Shown here: piece by piece, positions 17,319-26,618 of the stretch
Layout of the letters: each line of letters begins with the position of its first letter
Position numbering within the stretch: position 1 is the stretch's first letter
Assembly (NCBI GenBank): GCA_050124835.1
Contig: JASFEM010000003.1
Coordinates: 1-64,000, forward strand
Direction: 5' to 3'
DNA length: 64,000 bases
From: BM002 sp050124835
GTDB taxonomy: Bacteria > Desulfobacterota > Syntrophobacteria > BM002
The notes under the pieces: model-generated
Database searches by the model: none
What the model saw: the letters and a program-made list of their open reading frames with translations, nothing else
What the model was told of the DNA's origin: nothing
Program-made: the position numbers and the translations under genes

Positions 17319-18470
17319 CTATCCCAACTGCTCTTTAGCACTAACCCAGCCCCCTCCTTTGACCTCTTTGACAAAGGCAGCCTTCAGGCAATCACCATTC
17401 TCATCAAAGTAGGTCTTTCCGGTGACGCCCACATAGGCGTTCTCCACTGAATTGAGGCCGGCAAGATACTCACGAACCTTCTCTCGATCCACTCCCACCG
17501 CCTTGATGGCAGCCACGGCCATGCCCACCGCATCGTAGGTGTTGGCGGCGAACCAGTTAGGATCCTTACCATACTTTGCCCTGTACGTTTCGATAAAGCT
17601 TGCAGCTTGGGGACCTGCCTTGTCCGGCAAAAACGGTGTGGTGACAAAAAGGCCTTCTGCGTCGGGATTTTTTGCCATAAGGTCATCATCGAGGCCGTCA
17701 GCCCCGAAAAAGCCAACCTTGAGACCCAAACCCACTGCTTGTGAGACAATTAGGGTCCCTTGGGGAGCATATCCGGGAATGAATATAGCATCCGGGTCCA
17801 TGGCCTTGAACTTGGTGAGCTGCGGCTTGAAATCGGTGGTGTCAGATGTGTAGGCCTCCGTTCCCAGAATTCTGATGCCACGATCCATCGCCTCTTTCAT
17901 AAAGGCGTTCTTTAAGCCCATGGAATAGTCGTTGACCTCGTAGAAGATGGCCACTCGTTTGTATCCCCTGGCCTCATTTATATATCGAGCCAGAAACTGC
18001 CCCTGGAAGTCATCTCTGTAAACATTACGGAAATAGTAGGGGCTCATCTTGCCGATATCCACATTGGTAGAAGCAGGAGAAATAGCTGGTAGTTTGGCCG
18101 CCCGATAAACAGGCAGGGCTGCCAATGTTGCAGAGCTGCAGAGGTGACCCACAACAATAGCCACATCGGGATTATTTGCCAACTTGGTGGCTACGGTAGC
18201 GGCCTCCTTCGGATCACACAGTTCATCCTCCAAAACGATTTCCACCTTCATACCATTGATACCACCAGCAGCATTCACCTCTTCGGCCATAAGTAGGGCG
18301 CCGTTCTTTACGCCCTCACCGAAAGAGGCAAGCTGCCCAGTAAAGGGTGAAGCGACTGGTATCTTAATGGTTTTCTTGGCTACCGGCTCTTCCTTCTTCT
18401 CAGCACATCCCCAGGAAAATACCATTAGGATGGCACCCAGAACGACCAGAATCTCTTTGATTTTCTTCAT
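17319..18470 (-). CDS. Branched-chain amino acid ABC transporter substrate-binding lipoprotein (LivK-like)
   Basis: 383 residues. A lipoprotein signal with lipobox FSWGC (Cys22) is followed by a type 1 periplasmic-binding fold: IPVASPFTGQLASFGEGVKNGA, EDELCDPKEAATVATKLAN and VVGHLCSSATLAA are typical (each quoted in part). It would capture the ligand outside the inner membrane and deliver it to LivHM. It lies directly upstream of livH. The exact amino acid specificity cannot be read. Confidence 0.93.
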   Translation of the reverse strand: MKKIKEILVVLGAILMVFSWGCAEKKEEPVAKKTIKIPVASPFTGQLASFGEGVKNGALLMAEEVNAAGGINGMKVEIVLEDELCDPKEAATVATKLANNPDVAIVVGHLCSSATLAALPVYRAAKLPAISPASTNVDIGKMSPYYFRNVYRDDFQGQFLARYINEARGYKRVAIFYEVNDYSMGLKNAFMKEAMDRGIRILGTEAYTSDTTDFKPQLTKFKAMDPDAIFIPGYAPQGTLIVSQAVGLGLKVGFFGADGLDDDLMAKNPDAEGLFVTTPFLPDKAGPQAASFIETYRAKYGKDPNWFAANTYDAVGMAVAAIKAVGVDREKVREYLAGLNSVENAYVGVTGKTYFDENGDCLKAAFVKEVKGGGWVSAKEQLG

Positions 18471-18664
18471 ACCGCTTATCCCTCCCTTTGAAAATTCTCA
18501 CAGTCCATTCCGCCTTAATATCTATTGAATTTCCTTACTGTCCTGCCTGAGCAGCATTAGAAATACAGAAAAGATATCTCATGGTAACCTTTGCTCTATT
18601 CAACCTGATTCAGTTCGAAAGCTGTTGGCTTAAAGAAAAAATTCCAATTAGAGATAACGGATAC

Positions 18665-19858
18665 CTATGGATTCACCGTAGTCACATAAGTGAACTCACC
18701 GTTTTGTAATTTGTTGATCACCAGGCTCTTCAACGTATTGTGATCCTCACCGATCTTTATAGTACCGGAAACACCAAGAAAAGTCCTGGTATTGGCTAGG
18801 GCGGCTGCTATCTTGGATCCGTCTGAAGAATTGGCCCGTTTAATCGCGTCTATAAGAATAAAATAGGCATCCGCGCCCAGTGCACCGAAGGCGTCGATTT
18901 CCCTTTTGTATTTTTGCTTGAAATTGGCGGCGAAGTCTTTTCCCAGCTTGGTAGTGATCGCTTCCACGTTGAAGTGTCCCGTAAAGTACACTCCTTCCAC
19001 TGCATTACCGCCAGTCTGAATCAGTTCTGGGACTTGAACTCCGTCAGCCATGAGGATAGGCACTTTTATGCCGAGATCCCTAGCCTGCTTGGCAAACAAA
19101 GCATTTTCAGTGTAATAATTGGGACTGTAAATAATTTCCGGATTCGCCACACGCACTTCGGCAAGCTGGCTATTAAAATCTTGGTCGCCGGTTTGGATGT
19201 AAGCAGTAACAAGTACCTTTCCGCCCATCTCCGCAAAAGCTGTCAGGAAAAGATTGCCCAATACAACACTATAATCCGCTTGAGCGATATCCACGACAAC
19301 TGCTGCTGTCTCGGCGTCCATGGCGAGCCTGGCTTGTCTGGCAGCCACTTGACCTTGGAAGGAATCATCGAAACACGCACGAAAAACATACTTCTTGCCC
19401 TGGATCACCAGGGGATTCGTTGCGGAGGGAGATATCATGGGGATCCCGTTTTGCTCTGCGACGGAACCTCCCGCCAGGGCGTTTGCACTGGTAGCACCGC
19501 CAATGATACCCACCACCCGGTGTTCTTTGACGAGGCGATCTACCGCATTTGCAGCTTCTGTTTTATCGCTTTTGCTGTCCTCCAAGAACAGCTTAACTTC
19601 TCGTCCTAGAACCGCGCCCATCATTTGATGGGCTGTCTCGATACCGTCCCACTCCATTCTACCGAAGGCGGCCACATTCCCAGTCATTGGCAAAAACACG
19701 CCGATATGAATGGACTCCGTAGCCACCGCCCGAAGGCTCTGAATGCAGATCAAGAATACAAGGAGAGTAACCGCCGCTCCACTCGTCATCTTTATTATTT
19801 TTTTCCACCGATTTTCGAGAGAGCTAAAATCGACCAAAACCTCTCCTCTGCCATACAA
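18665..19858 (-). CDS. Second ABC transporter substrate-binding protein of the liv cluster
   Basis: Up to 397 residues. A signal peptide of non-lipoprotein type ends near SLRAVATES, then HIGVFLPMTGNVAAFGRME opens the periplasmic-binding domain. The segment GGATSANALAGGSVAEQ forms the ligand-pocket loop. The longest frame starts at TTG 19858; an ATG at 19789, shortly before the hydrophobic stretch, is the more conventional start but has only a distant GGTGG, so the start is uncertain. It is about 195 bp upstream of the LivK-like gene and has no permease of its own, so it probably feeds the same LivHMGF. Confidence 0.9.
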   Translation of the reverse strand: MYGRGEVLVDFSSLENRWKKIIKMTSGAAVTLLVFLICIQSLRAVATESIHIGVFLPMTGNVAAFGRMEWDGIETAHQMMGAVLGREVKLFLEDSKSDKTEAANAVDRLVKEHRVVGIIGGATSANALAGGSVAEQNGIPMISPSATNPLVIQGKKYVFRACFDDSFQGQVAARQARLAMDAETAAVVVDIAQADYSVVLGNLFLTAFAEMGGKVLVTAYIQTGDQDFNSQLAEVRVANPEIIYSPNYYTENALFAKQARDLGIKVPILMADGVQVPELIQTGGNAVEGVYFTGHFNVEAITTKLGKDFAANFKQKYKREIDAFGALGADAYFILIDAIKRANSSDGSKIAAALANTRTFLGVSGTIKIGEDHNTLKSLVINKLQNGEFTYVTTVNP

Positions 19859-20195
19859 GTGCTAATATCCACCGATGTCACTGTAAGAAAATACAGCAGT
19901 TAAGGCTTGATTTTCCCCACCCAAAGTGTCCAAGCAACAATAGCATGGTCGACACGGCTAGGGTGGTCTAGCGGGAACCCGAGCGCTGCCCCTGACAAAG
20001 CTGCGTTACGCTATCACAAGGTCGGCGATGGTGTCAACGTATCCACCACAGAGCGCAAAACGCCATTGGTCATCTTGCATTTCTCATTTCATATTGCTCA
20101 TTTCACCCTGGGGGATGGGCGTCATCCAACAATTTCATCGAAATGAGAAATGATAAATGAACCCAAATGAAACATGCGAAATGTGCTGATGCCTT
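19859..20195. repeat. Intergenic gap with AAATGAGAAATG word repeats
   Basis: 337 bp between two binding-protein genes. Bases 20080-20185 are made of drifting words such as TTTCTCATTTCATATTGCTC and GAAATGAGAAATGATAAATG, on both sides of a short GC-rich spacer. No convincing frame or RNA gene is seen. Confidence 0.6.
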
Positions 20196-21413
20196 CTACC
20201 TAATTGATGACCCTTGAAACTCAATGGTGGGCGGCGTCGCAGTTTGCAGCCTTCCTTGCTGTAGGATGGCCACATAAAACTGTCTTCGACTCGTACCACC
20301 CTTCCTAAAGAATACAGGACCGCCAAGGGAACGAAAAGCGCTATCAGGTCCGGAGATCTTTCTCAAGGTCCTCAGAAAAGCTGTTCTTTCAGGTCCTGAG
20401 CGCTGCAAGACCTCCATTGCTAGCCGCATAGCATCGTAGCCACCCGCAGCGATCCAATCAGGCAAAAGATGGTTAATCAACTTAAACCGCCGGACGAACT
20501 CACCCTCTTGGCCGTTATTTTTATTTAACAAAATCGGCTGGCACACAAGAAGCCCCTCAGCCACCTTACCAGCCATTTCGTAGAAGTCAAAATCTGCCAG
20601 TCGATCTGGTCCCAAGACCTTAGCACCAAAGCTCTGTCGCTGCCGCTCAAGTAGGAATAAACGTGCTGCATCAGGGTTGACCGCCAAAAAAATGGCTTCT
20701 GGATTAGCGTCTTTCAGCAACGCCACAGCCATGGCCGCCTCGGCCGCTGTCCGGTTGATGGACACCTTTGCCACCAGCTCTAAACCTTGAGATCTGGCTT
20801 CGGCAATGAAGGAATCCCTGAGCAGGTTCCCGTAAACTGATTCGTCACTCAATACGGCAACCTTGGTGAGACCAAGTCCTCTCTTGGTGTAGGCGGCAAG
20901 AAAAGCAGCCTGCTCACCATCCCCGTAGAGCAGGGGAAACAGATGGTGATTTTCTTCTTGGCGAATATATTCGGCTGACACGGTGGGGTTAATCAGCGCC
21001 AGGTTCGCCTCCTGATAGATTGGAAGAACCGCTAAAATAGACTCACCACATAGATAGCCAATCACCGCGCATACGGAAGAATCCGCTACCAGTCGTCTCG
21101 CAATAGAACGAGCCTCGTTAGCGTCGCAAGGTGAGTCGTGTGCAACAATTTCCACCCTGAGACCATCCACTCGGCCCTGGGCTTCGCGCACTGCCATGAG
21201 TGCCCCAAGTTGCAGCATTTGTCCTTCCTTTTCCAGGAAGCCGGTGGTTGGTGCGACAACAGCGAACCGGACCGGATCTGTCCATGCCGATGGATCTTTT
21301 TTCTCACCACAGCATATTAGCAGGACAGCCCATAACAAGAAAAAACCGGTGCGCATCCACACGCGGAAAAAGGATCTCATCGTGCTTAGCGCATAGCGCC
21401 TAGGGTGTGGCAT
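20196..21413 (-). CDS. Third ABC transporter substrate-binding lipoprotein of the liv cluster
   Basis: Up to 405 residues. The hydrophobic signal FFLLWAVLLICCGEKK ends in a likely lipid-attachment Cys, though the lipobox is not canonical. The mature part has the periplasmic-binding pattern: FAVVAPTTGFLEKEGQMLQ, AHDSPCDANEARSIARRL and VIGYLCGESILAVLP. It is clearly paralogous to the LivK-like protein encoded at 17319-18470. Two in-frame ATGs are possible, 21413 and 21380; the second sits just before the signal sequence, and the DNA between them is word-repeat-like (TTAGCGCATAGCGCC), so 21380 may be the true start. Confidence 0.9.
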   Translation of the reverse strand: MPHPRRYALSTMRSFFRVWMRTGFFLLWAVLLICCGEKKDPSAWTDPVRFAVVAPTTGFLEKEGQMLQLGALMAVREAQGRVDGLRVEIVAHDSPCDANEARSIARRLVADSSVCAVIGYLCGESILAVLPIYQEANLALINPTVSAEYIRQEENHHLFPLLYGDGEQAAFLAAYTKRGLGLTKVAVLSDESVYGNLLRDSFIAEARSQGLELVAKVSINRTAAEAAMAVALLKDANPEAIFLAVNPDAARLFLLERQRQSFGAKVLGPDRLADFDFYEMAGKVAEGLLVCQPILLNKNNGQEGEFVRRFKLINHLLPDWIAAGGYDAMRLAMEVLQRSGPERTAFLRTLRKISGPDSAFRSLGGPVFFRKGGTSRRQFYVAILQQGRLQTATPPTIEFQGSSIR

Positions 21414-21565
21414 CTTTTGATATCCTTAGAAGCACCCGGTCATTTGGCTTCGCCCTTAAGGGTGTTCCTTGACTCCAACGACCTAATCACGGGCGGTCAG
21501 CCTTAATGATAACGGCGTGTTATGCAATCTTTTTCACCGCGTCGTCGCACCACCTCTATTCCCTC

Positions 21566-22939
21566 TCACCGCTTCTTCCTTCTTTTCCTTCCCTCTCTCC
21601 CTCGAAATATCAAACGCAAAGGTGTCAGATCCAGTGAGAAGGCCTTTCTAATCTGATTGGTCAGATAGCGCTCATAGGAAAAGTGGATTGCCTCGGGCTG
21701 ACTTACGAAAAATACAAAAGTTGGCGGTTGAGTTGCTGCCTGGGTGCCATAGAGAATCTTCGTTCGGCTACGCCCATGCATTGGTGGTTCATGACGAGAA
21801 ATTGCCTCAGCCAGGGCGTTGTTCAGTGCCGGTGTTTGCACTCGTGTGCAATACTGGGAGAATACTGAGTCCAAGGTGGGTAGCAACCGCGACACTCCCC
21901 TTCCGGTTAGTGCAGAGATCCTTAACTGAGGTGCATAGGGCATAAATTTTAAAGACTCTCTAACGCCATCAGCAATTTGTTTCACCTTTTTTTCATCCTT
22001 CTGGACAAGATCCCATTTGTTGATCACCACAACCGCCCCACGCCCCCGTTCGTGGATATATCCGGCGATACGCACATCCTGCGAGCTAATACCCTCATAC
22101 CCGTCCAGTAGCAAGACCGCAACCTGGCAACGATCAATACTCCTGAGGGCTTTGAGCACGCTGAACTTTTCTATTTTCTCCCGGGTTTTGCTGCGCCTTC
22201 GTATGCCGGGCGTGTCGATGAGAAGGTATTCTTTATCAGGTAGAGTGAGACTGACGTCAATGGCATCCCTAGTGGTGCCCGGCAGGTCACTAACCAAAAC
22301 ACGCTCCGAGCCCAAGACCCGATTGAGCAAAGAAGACTTTCCCACATTCGGCCTGCCGATGATAGCTACGCGTATGCCTTTCGCCGTTTCCTCCCCGGTT
22401 GCTTCAGCAGGGAGCTTCTCCACCAGAGCATCCATCAAGTCCCTAACGCCATACCCATGGGCAGCGGAAATGGGAAAAAGACTCTCAACGCCAAGCTGGT
22501 AGAATTCGTAGACGGCTGCCTCCTGTTCTACGCCGTCGATCTTGTTTACCGCATAAAGAACCGGCTTGCCGGATCTACGCAGCAAATCCACAACTGCGGT
22601 ATCACCGGAATGCAAGCCCTCTTTACCATCTGCTAGAAAGAGAACCAAATCGGCTTCCTCAACCGCCATTTGCGCGTGCTGTTGCACCTGCATTCTGATT
22701 GGTGTCTGGCCTACCCCTTCTTCTATCCCGCCAGTATCCACTAGACAAAATGAACGTCCGTACCAGGTGACCTGGGCTATAAGTCGATCACGAGTAATTC
22801 CGGGAGTGTCGTCCACCAGCGCTCGACGATCTCGGCACAGCCGATTGAATAGGGTAGATTTCCCTACATTGGGTCGACCGACTATGGCAACGATTGGGGT
22901 AGCGCCACCCTCTATGTTATGAATCTGTCCATCTACCAT
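21566..22939 (-). CDS. der: Ribosome biogenesis GTPase Der (EngA)
   Basis: 457 residues. Two tandem GTPase domains are seen, the first with GRPNVGKSTLFNRL, DTPGI and NKIDG, the second with GRPNVGKSSLLNRV, DLPGTTRDAID and NKWDL, followed by the C-terminal KH-like domain ending in the basic tail GRKRRKKR. Der is needed for 50S subunit maturation. It is the downstream gene after the AmgK-like kinase on the minus strand. Confidence 0.97.
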   Translation of the reverse strand: MVDGQIHNIEGGATPIVAIVGRPNVGKSTLFNRLCRDRRALVDDTPGITRDRLIAQVTWYGRSFCLVDTGGIEEGVGQTPIRMQVQQHAQMAVEEADLVLFLADGKEGLHSGDTAVVDLLRRSGKPVLYAVNKIDGVEQEAAVYEFYQLGVESLFPISAAHGYGVRDLMDALVEKLPAEATGEETAKGIRVAIIGRPNVGKSSLLNRVLGSERVLVSDLPGTTRDAIDVSLTLPDKEYLLIDTPGIRRRSKTREKIEKFSVLKALRSIDRCQVAVLLLDGYEGISSQDVRIAGYIHERGRGAVVVINKWDLVQKDEKKVKQIADGVRESLKFMPYAPQLRISALTGRGVSRLLPTLDSVFSQYCTRVQTPALNNALAEAISRHEPPMHGRSRTKILYGTQAATQPPTFVFFVSQPEAIHFSYERYLTNQIRKAFSLDLTPLRLIFRGREGRKRRKKR

Positions 22940-23064
22940 TTCTGTTGCCTAAACACCCTACTTTGGCTGCGGTGCATCAGCATTGTGCCTGGCGCCTTCA
23001 ATAACAGGACGGAAAATCGGGCGAGACGGGAGGTCGAATCTATAATTTTGATGATTTTCGTTTG

Positions 23065-24183
23065 TCACGTCTCGCCCGTCTCCCTGCTGCTTTCTGGTGG
23101 CTGCCTCTTGCCTGCTGCTCGCAGAGCCTCTCGCTCCAGCTCAGCCGACACTTGGGCAACCTTTTCGTCACTTTGAGATTGCACCAGACCGGCCAAAACT
23201 CGGTAAGCAGAGCACGTAGTTTCAGCAAGTAGCCTACGCAGCCGCTTCCATGCGGGAACAATGTACTGGGCGAAGTGAACTCTTCCTTTGACCTTAGCCA
23301 AGAAAGCAAAAGCGGCTAGTACCTGCAGCTGACGACACAGCGCTACATGTGGATATCTTTCCAGAAAGTCATTAACTGAAATTCCGACCAGATCACTGAA
23401 ATTTTTACTATATATTAGCAACAACTCTTTCTGAAGTGACTCCGTCAGTTGGACGTAGGGATCAAGGAGTAGGGCTGCCAGATCATATTGAGGCGGACCT
23501 AACCGCGCACCCTGAAAATCAATGAGGTAAAGAAGCTCCTCTTTCAACATTAGATTGCGAGATTGGAAATCTCGGTGAAGGAAAAACAATCGCCCCTCAC
23601 CTTCGCTTGCCCGCAAGGCGAGGAGGGAAAACTCTGGCTCCACAAGGGCAAAGTCGACCTCGAGGCCCAAGGCTCCAACCAGAAAGCTCTGGCGAAAGTA
23701 CTCCAGCTCCCGGTTTATGATGAATTGTTGGTCATAGGCGACCGTATCAAAACAATAACTTGTGTCCAGATCGTGCGTGGCGCGCAACTGCAATTCAAGG
23801 AGCAAATCGACTGCACGGCGATAAAGGCTAGGTATCTTCCCCTCGTCTGACCTTACCACATCCTGGAGGTGAACAGAGCCTAGATCCTCCACCAGCGTCA
23901 AACCTTCCGTCCGCCAATAACCGTAGATTTTGGGTACAGGGATACCCCTCTCGTATAGATGTCTGCCCATATAAACGTAAGAATCGTTTTCATTGGGAAA
24001 GCTCGGATCATCAAGAGGGCTCCACACCAGCACCAGGCTGTCCTTCTGGCTTGCTACCCGATAGAAGGTTCTTTCTGAACCGTCACCTTGCAGCGGCTGC
24101 CAGCTGAAAGGGCCACTCATTTCAGTGTTTTCCCGAATCAGCTTCTCAGCTAGGGTTCTTGGAAAACTGGCCCCACTGTCCAT
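23065..24183 (-). CDS. Aminoglycoside-phosphotransferase-fold sugar kinase, AmgK-like
   Basis: About 372 residues from ATG 24183, which has AGGGAG nine bases upstream; an in-frame ATG at 24204 lies in word-repeat DNA and is less likely. The protein has the APH/choline-kinase fold: Brenner-type catalytic loop HRDFQSRN at about 203-210, metal-binding IDFQ at about 221-224, then GPPQYDLAALLLDPY. This pattern matches COG3178, which includes AmgK, the anomeric MurNAc/GlcNAc kinase of cell-wall recycling. The next gene upstream encodes a MurU-like nucleotidyltransferase and nagZ is divergent beside it, which supports that role; the substrate is inferred. A word-repeat-like stretch encodes the C-terminal SRETGET tail. 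Confidence 0.85.
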   Translation of the reverse strand: MDSGASFPRTLAEKLIRENTEMSGPFSWQPLQGDGSERTFYRVASQKDSLVLVWSPLDDPSFPNENDSYVYMGRHLYERGIPVPKIYGYWRTEGLTLVEDLGSVHLQDVVRSDEGKIPSLYRRAVDLLLELQLRATHDLDTSYCFDTVAYDQQFIINRELEYFRQSFLVGALGLEVDFALVEPEFSLLALRASEGEGRLFFLHRDFQSRNLMLKEELLYLIDFQGARLGPPQYDLAALLLDPYVQLTESLQKELLLIYSKNFSDLVGISVNDFLERYPHVALCRQLQVLAAFAFLAKVKGRVHFAQYIVPAWKRLRRLLAETTCSAYRVLAGLVQSQSDEKVAQVSAELEREALRAAGKRQPPESSRETGET

Positions 24184-24199
24184 TATAAATAACTCCCTG

Positions 24200-24298
24200 G
24201 TCATTTCTCATTGCGCATTAAACATTCTTTACTTTATTCAGAGCTTGTATAAAGTCATCCTCTAAAGTGAAATGATACATGATAATTGGGAAATGCCA
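24200..24298. repeat. Word repeats between the kinase and nucleotidyltransferase genes
   Basis: Words such as TTTCTCATTGCGCATTAAAC and AAATGATACATGATAATTGG echo those at 2037-2178 and 20080-20185. No gene is seen. Confidence 0.5.
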
Positions 24299-24318
24299 AA
24301 TGTCTACGCTGGCTGTCC

Positions 24319-25293
24319 CTAGCTGTCTCCTGTCAACTTCACGCTACCCTCAGCAGAGATGACTTCTCCTTCCAGGGACTCACCGACCTCCACCCCATCA
24401 CCGATGATGCAGCCTCGAACTGAACATCCAGCTTTTACCCGAACCCGATCCCAGATAACGCTATTCTGAATCACCACTTCGTCATCCAGAATACACCCTG
24501 CTCCGATGCAGACCATGCCATCGAGCCTCACACCGGACCCCAGTCGGGCAGACTGGTGAATTACTTGCTTTCCGCTTCCTTGAAGACCCGGCAGCGGCAC
24601 GCTTTCCATTCGGAAAAATTCCTGGTGTACCCGGAGGTATCCATCCAGGCTGCCCAGCTCTCGCCAGAACTGCTCCTTGGCCACATGGGCCATTACTTTA
24701 CCCCCCGCACTGATCAGCTCTAGGTAACAATCGATGATGGATATGGGCGTGTCAGCCGGAATAGCAGTCAACACCTGAGGATCCAGTACATGGATCCCAG
24801 CAAAGGCCAGCTGTTGTCCCGAGCCGCCGCTGAAACCCAAGATAGTGCCATCACTCGCCACTTGGACCCTGTTGAACAGCGGCTCATCCTTCAGCACTAA
24901 GGTTGCGCTTGCTCCAGATCGCTCATGGGTGATGAGAACTTCCTGGAGGTCAATGGAACTGAGAATGTCGCCATTGATAACCACAAAAGCCCGTTCATCC
25001 CAGAAATCAGAAACGTTGCGGATACCCCCGCCCGTATCCAGTAACTGTTCCTCAACCCTCACCAGAACGGGAATACCAAAATCCTCTCTCTCAACATAGC
25101 CAACCAGCACTTGGCTGAGATGGTGTGCATTGACGATCACTGCTTCCGCACCGGCTAACCTAAGATATTCAACAAGCCATTGCAGCAGAGATCTGTTTTG
25201 CACTGGCGCGAGTACCTTCGGTCTAATCAAAGTCAAAGGCTGGAGTCGGGTTCCCATTCCAGCCGCCAAAATCATTGCTCTGAAACGCTTCAT
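24319..25293 (-). CDS. Sugar-1-phosphate nucleotidyltransferase, MurU-like, with C-terminal hexapeptide domain
   Basis: 324 residues. The N-terminal nucleotidyltransferase domain has the activation loop AAGMGTRLQPLTLIRPK and the FVVINGDILSSIDL metal-binding aspartate. From about residue 235 the sequence shows left-handed beta-helix repeats (SARLGSGVRLDGMVCIGAGC and so on). MurU makes UDP-MurNAc from MurNAc-1-phosphate, but the classic enzyme is about 220 residues without a beta-helix, so the product could instead be another NDP-sugar. The AmgK-like kinase downstream would supply the sugar-1-phosphate. Divergent from nagZ across a 284-bp gap. Confidence 0.85.
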   Translation of the reverse strand: MKRFRAMILAAGMGTRLQPLTLIRPKVLAPVQNRSLLQWLVEYLRLAGAEAVIVNAHHLSQVLVGYVEREDFGIPVLVRVEEQLLDTGGGIRNVSDFWDERAFVVINGDILSSIDLQEVLITHERSGASATLVLKDEPLFNRVQVASDGTILGFSGGSGQQLAFAGIHVLDPQVLTAIPADTPISIIDCYLELISAGGKVMAHVAKEQFWRELGSLDGYLRVHQEFFRMESVPLPGLQGSGKQVIHQSARLGSGVRLDGMVCIGAGCILDDEVVIQNSVIWDRVRVKAGCSVRGCIIGDGVEVGESLEGEVISAEGSVKLTGDS

Positions 25294-25577
25294 CCCTCAC
25301 CTATATTCCACTCAGATACCAATGCTGCTCAATTTCATCAGCCACTTCTGTTCCTAGAAAACGGATATTTGCAATCTAATTACTGGACAAACTGCCGGTT
25401 GTATATCATGATTCTCTGCGTCATATAGCAGATGTTGTCCGCGGGAGCAAATGGACCAGCTGCACCTAATATTAAACCACAAAGATCTCAAAGAAGGATC
25501 TTTTGAACTTCGATTTTACCTTTGTGTCCTTTGGGGTTGAATCTTTTTACTTGCTGCGTAGACAGAGGTCAAAGGCC

Positions 25578-26618
25578 ATGAATTTAGAGGAGAGATTTGG
25601 CGAACTGTTGATGGTTGGTTTTCTTGGACAGGAGATGACCGAGCAACTGGCTGCCCATATCCTCAACCTGCGGCCAAGCGGTTTGATATTCTTTAGGAGA
25701 AACATTGTTGCTCCCGTTCAACTGGCCCGGCTCACCCGGGATATTCAAACTCTAGCATTGCAGGAATTTGGGCGGCCATTACTGCTGGCAGTGGATCAGG
25801 AAGGTGGTACAGTGGCTCGAATGCCGCCTCCGTTCGCGCAAATCCCGGATGCGGCCATCCTCGGTTCGCGTGGCTGCCAAGCCGTGAGCCACTACTCCGG
25901 ACTCACCGCCCAAGAGATGCTCCAAGTGGGCTTGAATCTCAACTTGGCGCCTGTATTGGATGTTGATATTTCCACCCCGGAGGGACTAATGCGACGCCGT
26001 TCTTTTGGGAGAGATCCTTCCCTGGTGGCTAAGTGCGGAACTGCTGCAATCGTCGCGACTCAGTCCGAGAGCGTAATTGCTACTGCAAAACATTTTCCGG
26101 GATTGGGGCGGGCCCAGAAAGATCCACATCACGACCTACCAGTGGTCACAGCCAATTGGGAAGACCTCCAAAACCACGATATCATCCCTTTCCAATCCGC
26201 CATCCGAGCAAATGTAGCCTGTGTCATGACTTCCCATACCCTATATCCCACGATCGATAAGGAACTTCCCGGCACATTTTCCCCTGCTATTCTCCGCAGT
26301 TTACTTCGGGAGCAGTTGGGTTTCGACGGGGTCGTCATCACCGATGATTTGGAAATGGGTGCGGTTGCCCGACAGTATTCACCGGAAGCTGCAGCCCTAG
26401 CTGCTCTCAAAGCTGGAGCCGATCTCCTACTGGTTTGTAACGATTTGGAAAAAATGCACCGTACTGCCGAAGCTGTCCGCGACGGTCTGCAACGTGGTTT
26501 GCTCGATACTGACAGCCTGGCTGCATCTCTAGCAAGGGTGGAAAGTATTAGGGGAAAATTCTTGGACCCTCTTAGGCTTTCTGATATCAGTGAGGTGACT
26601 AACTATTTTTCGACGTGA
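25578..26618 (+). CDS. nagZ: Beta-N-acetylhexosaminidase NagZ (GH3)
   Basis: 346 residues from the ATG at 25578 (AGAGGTCAAAGG upstream); a longer frame from TTG 25503 is less likely because its extra residues have no family match. It is a GH3 (beta/alpha)8 barrel: LLLAVDQEGGTVAR at about 68-81, KHFPGLG at 171-177, the catalytic-loop histidine in DPHH (about H184) and the nucleophile region ITDDLEMGA (about D256). NagZ removes GlcNAc from muropeptides in the cytoplasm. The usual KHFPGHG has Leu in place of the second His here. The 3' end overlaps the convergent BrkB-family gene by 16 bp. Confidence 0.93.
   Translation: MNLEERFGELLMVGFLGQEMTEQLAAHILNLRPSGLIFFRRNIVAPVQLARLTRDIQTLALQEFGRPLLLAVDQEGGTVARMPPPFAQIPDAAILGSRGCQAVSHYSGLTAQEMLQVGLNLNLAPVLDVDISTPEGLMRRRSFGRDPSLVAKCGTAAIVATQSESVIATAKHFPGLGRAQKDPHHDLPVVTANWEDLQNHDIIPFQSAIRANVACVMTSHTLYPTIDKELPGTFSPAILRSLLREQLGFDGVVITDDLEMGAVARQYSPEAAALAALKAGADLLLVCNDLEKMHRTAEAVRDGLQRGLLDTDSLAASLARVESIRGKFLDPLRLSDISEVTNYFST

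Noticed and set aside
19907..20146. 79-codon frame in the gap between binding-protein genes
   Set aside because: It translates the AAATGAG word repeats and has no family features.
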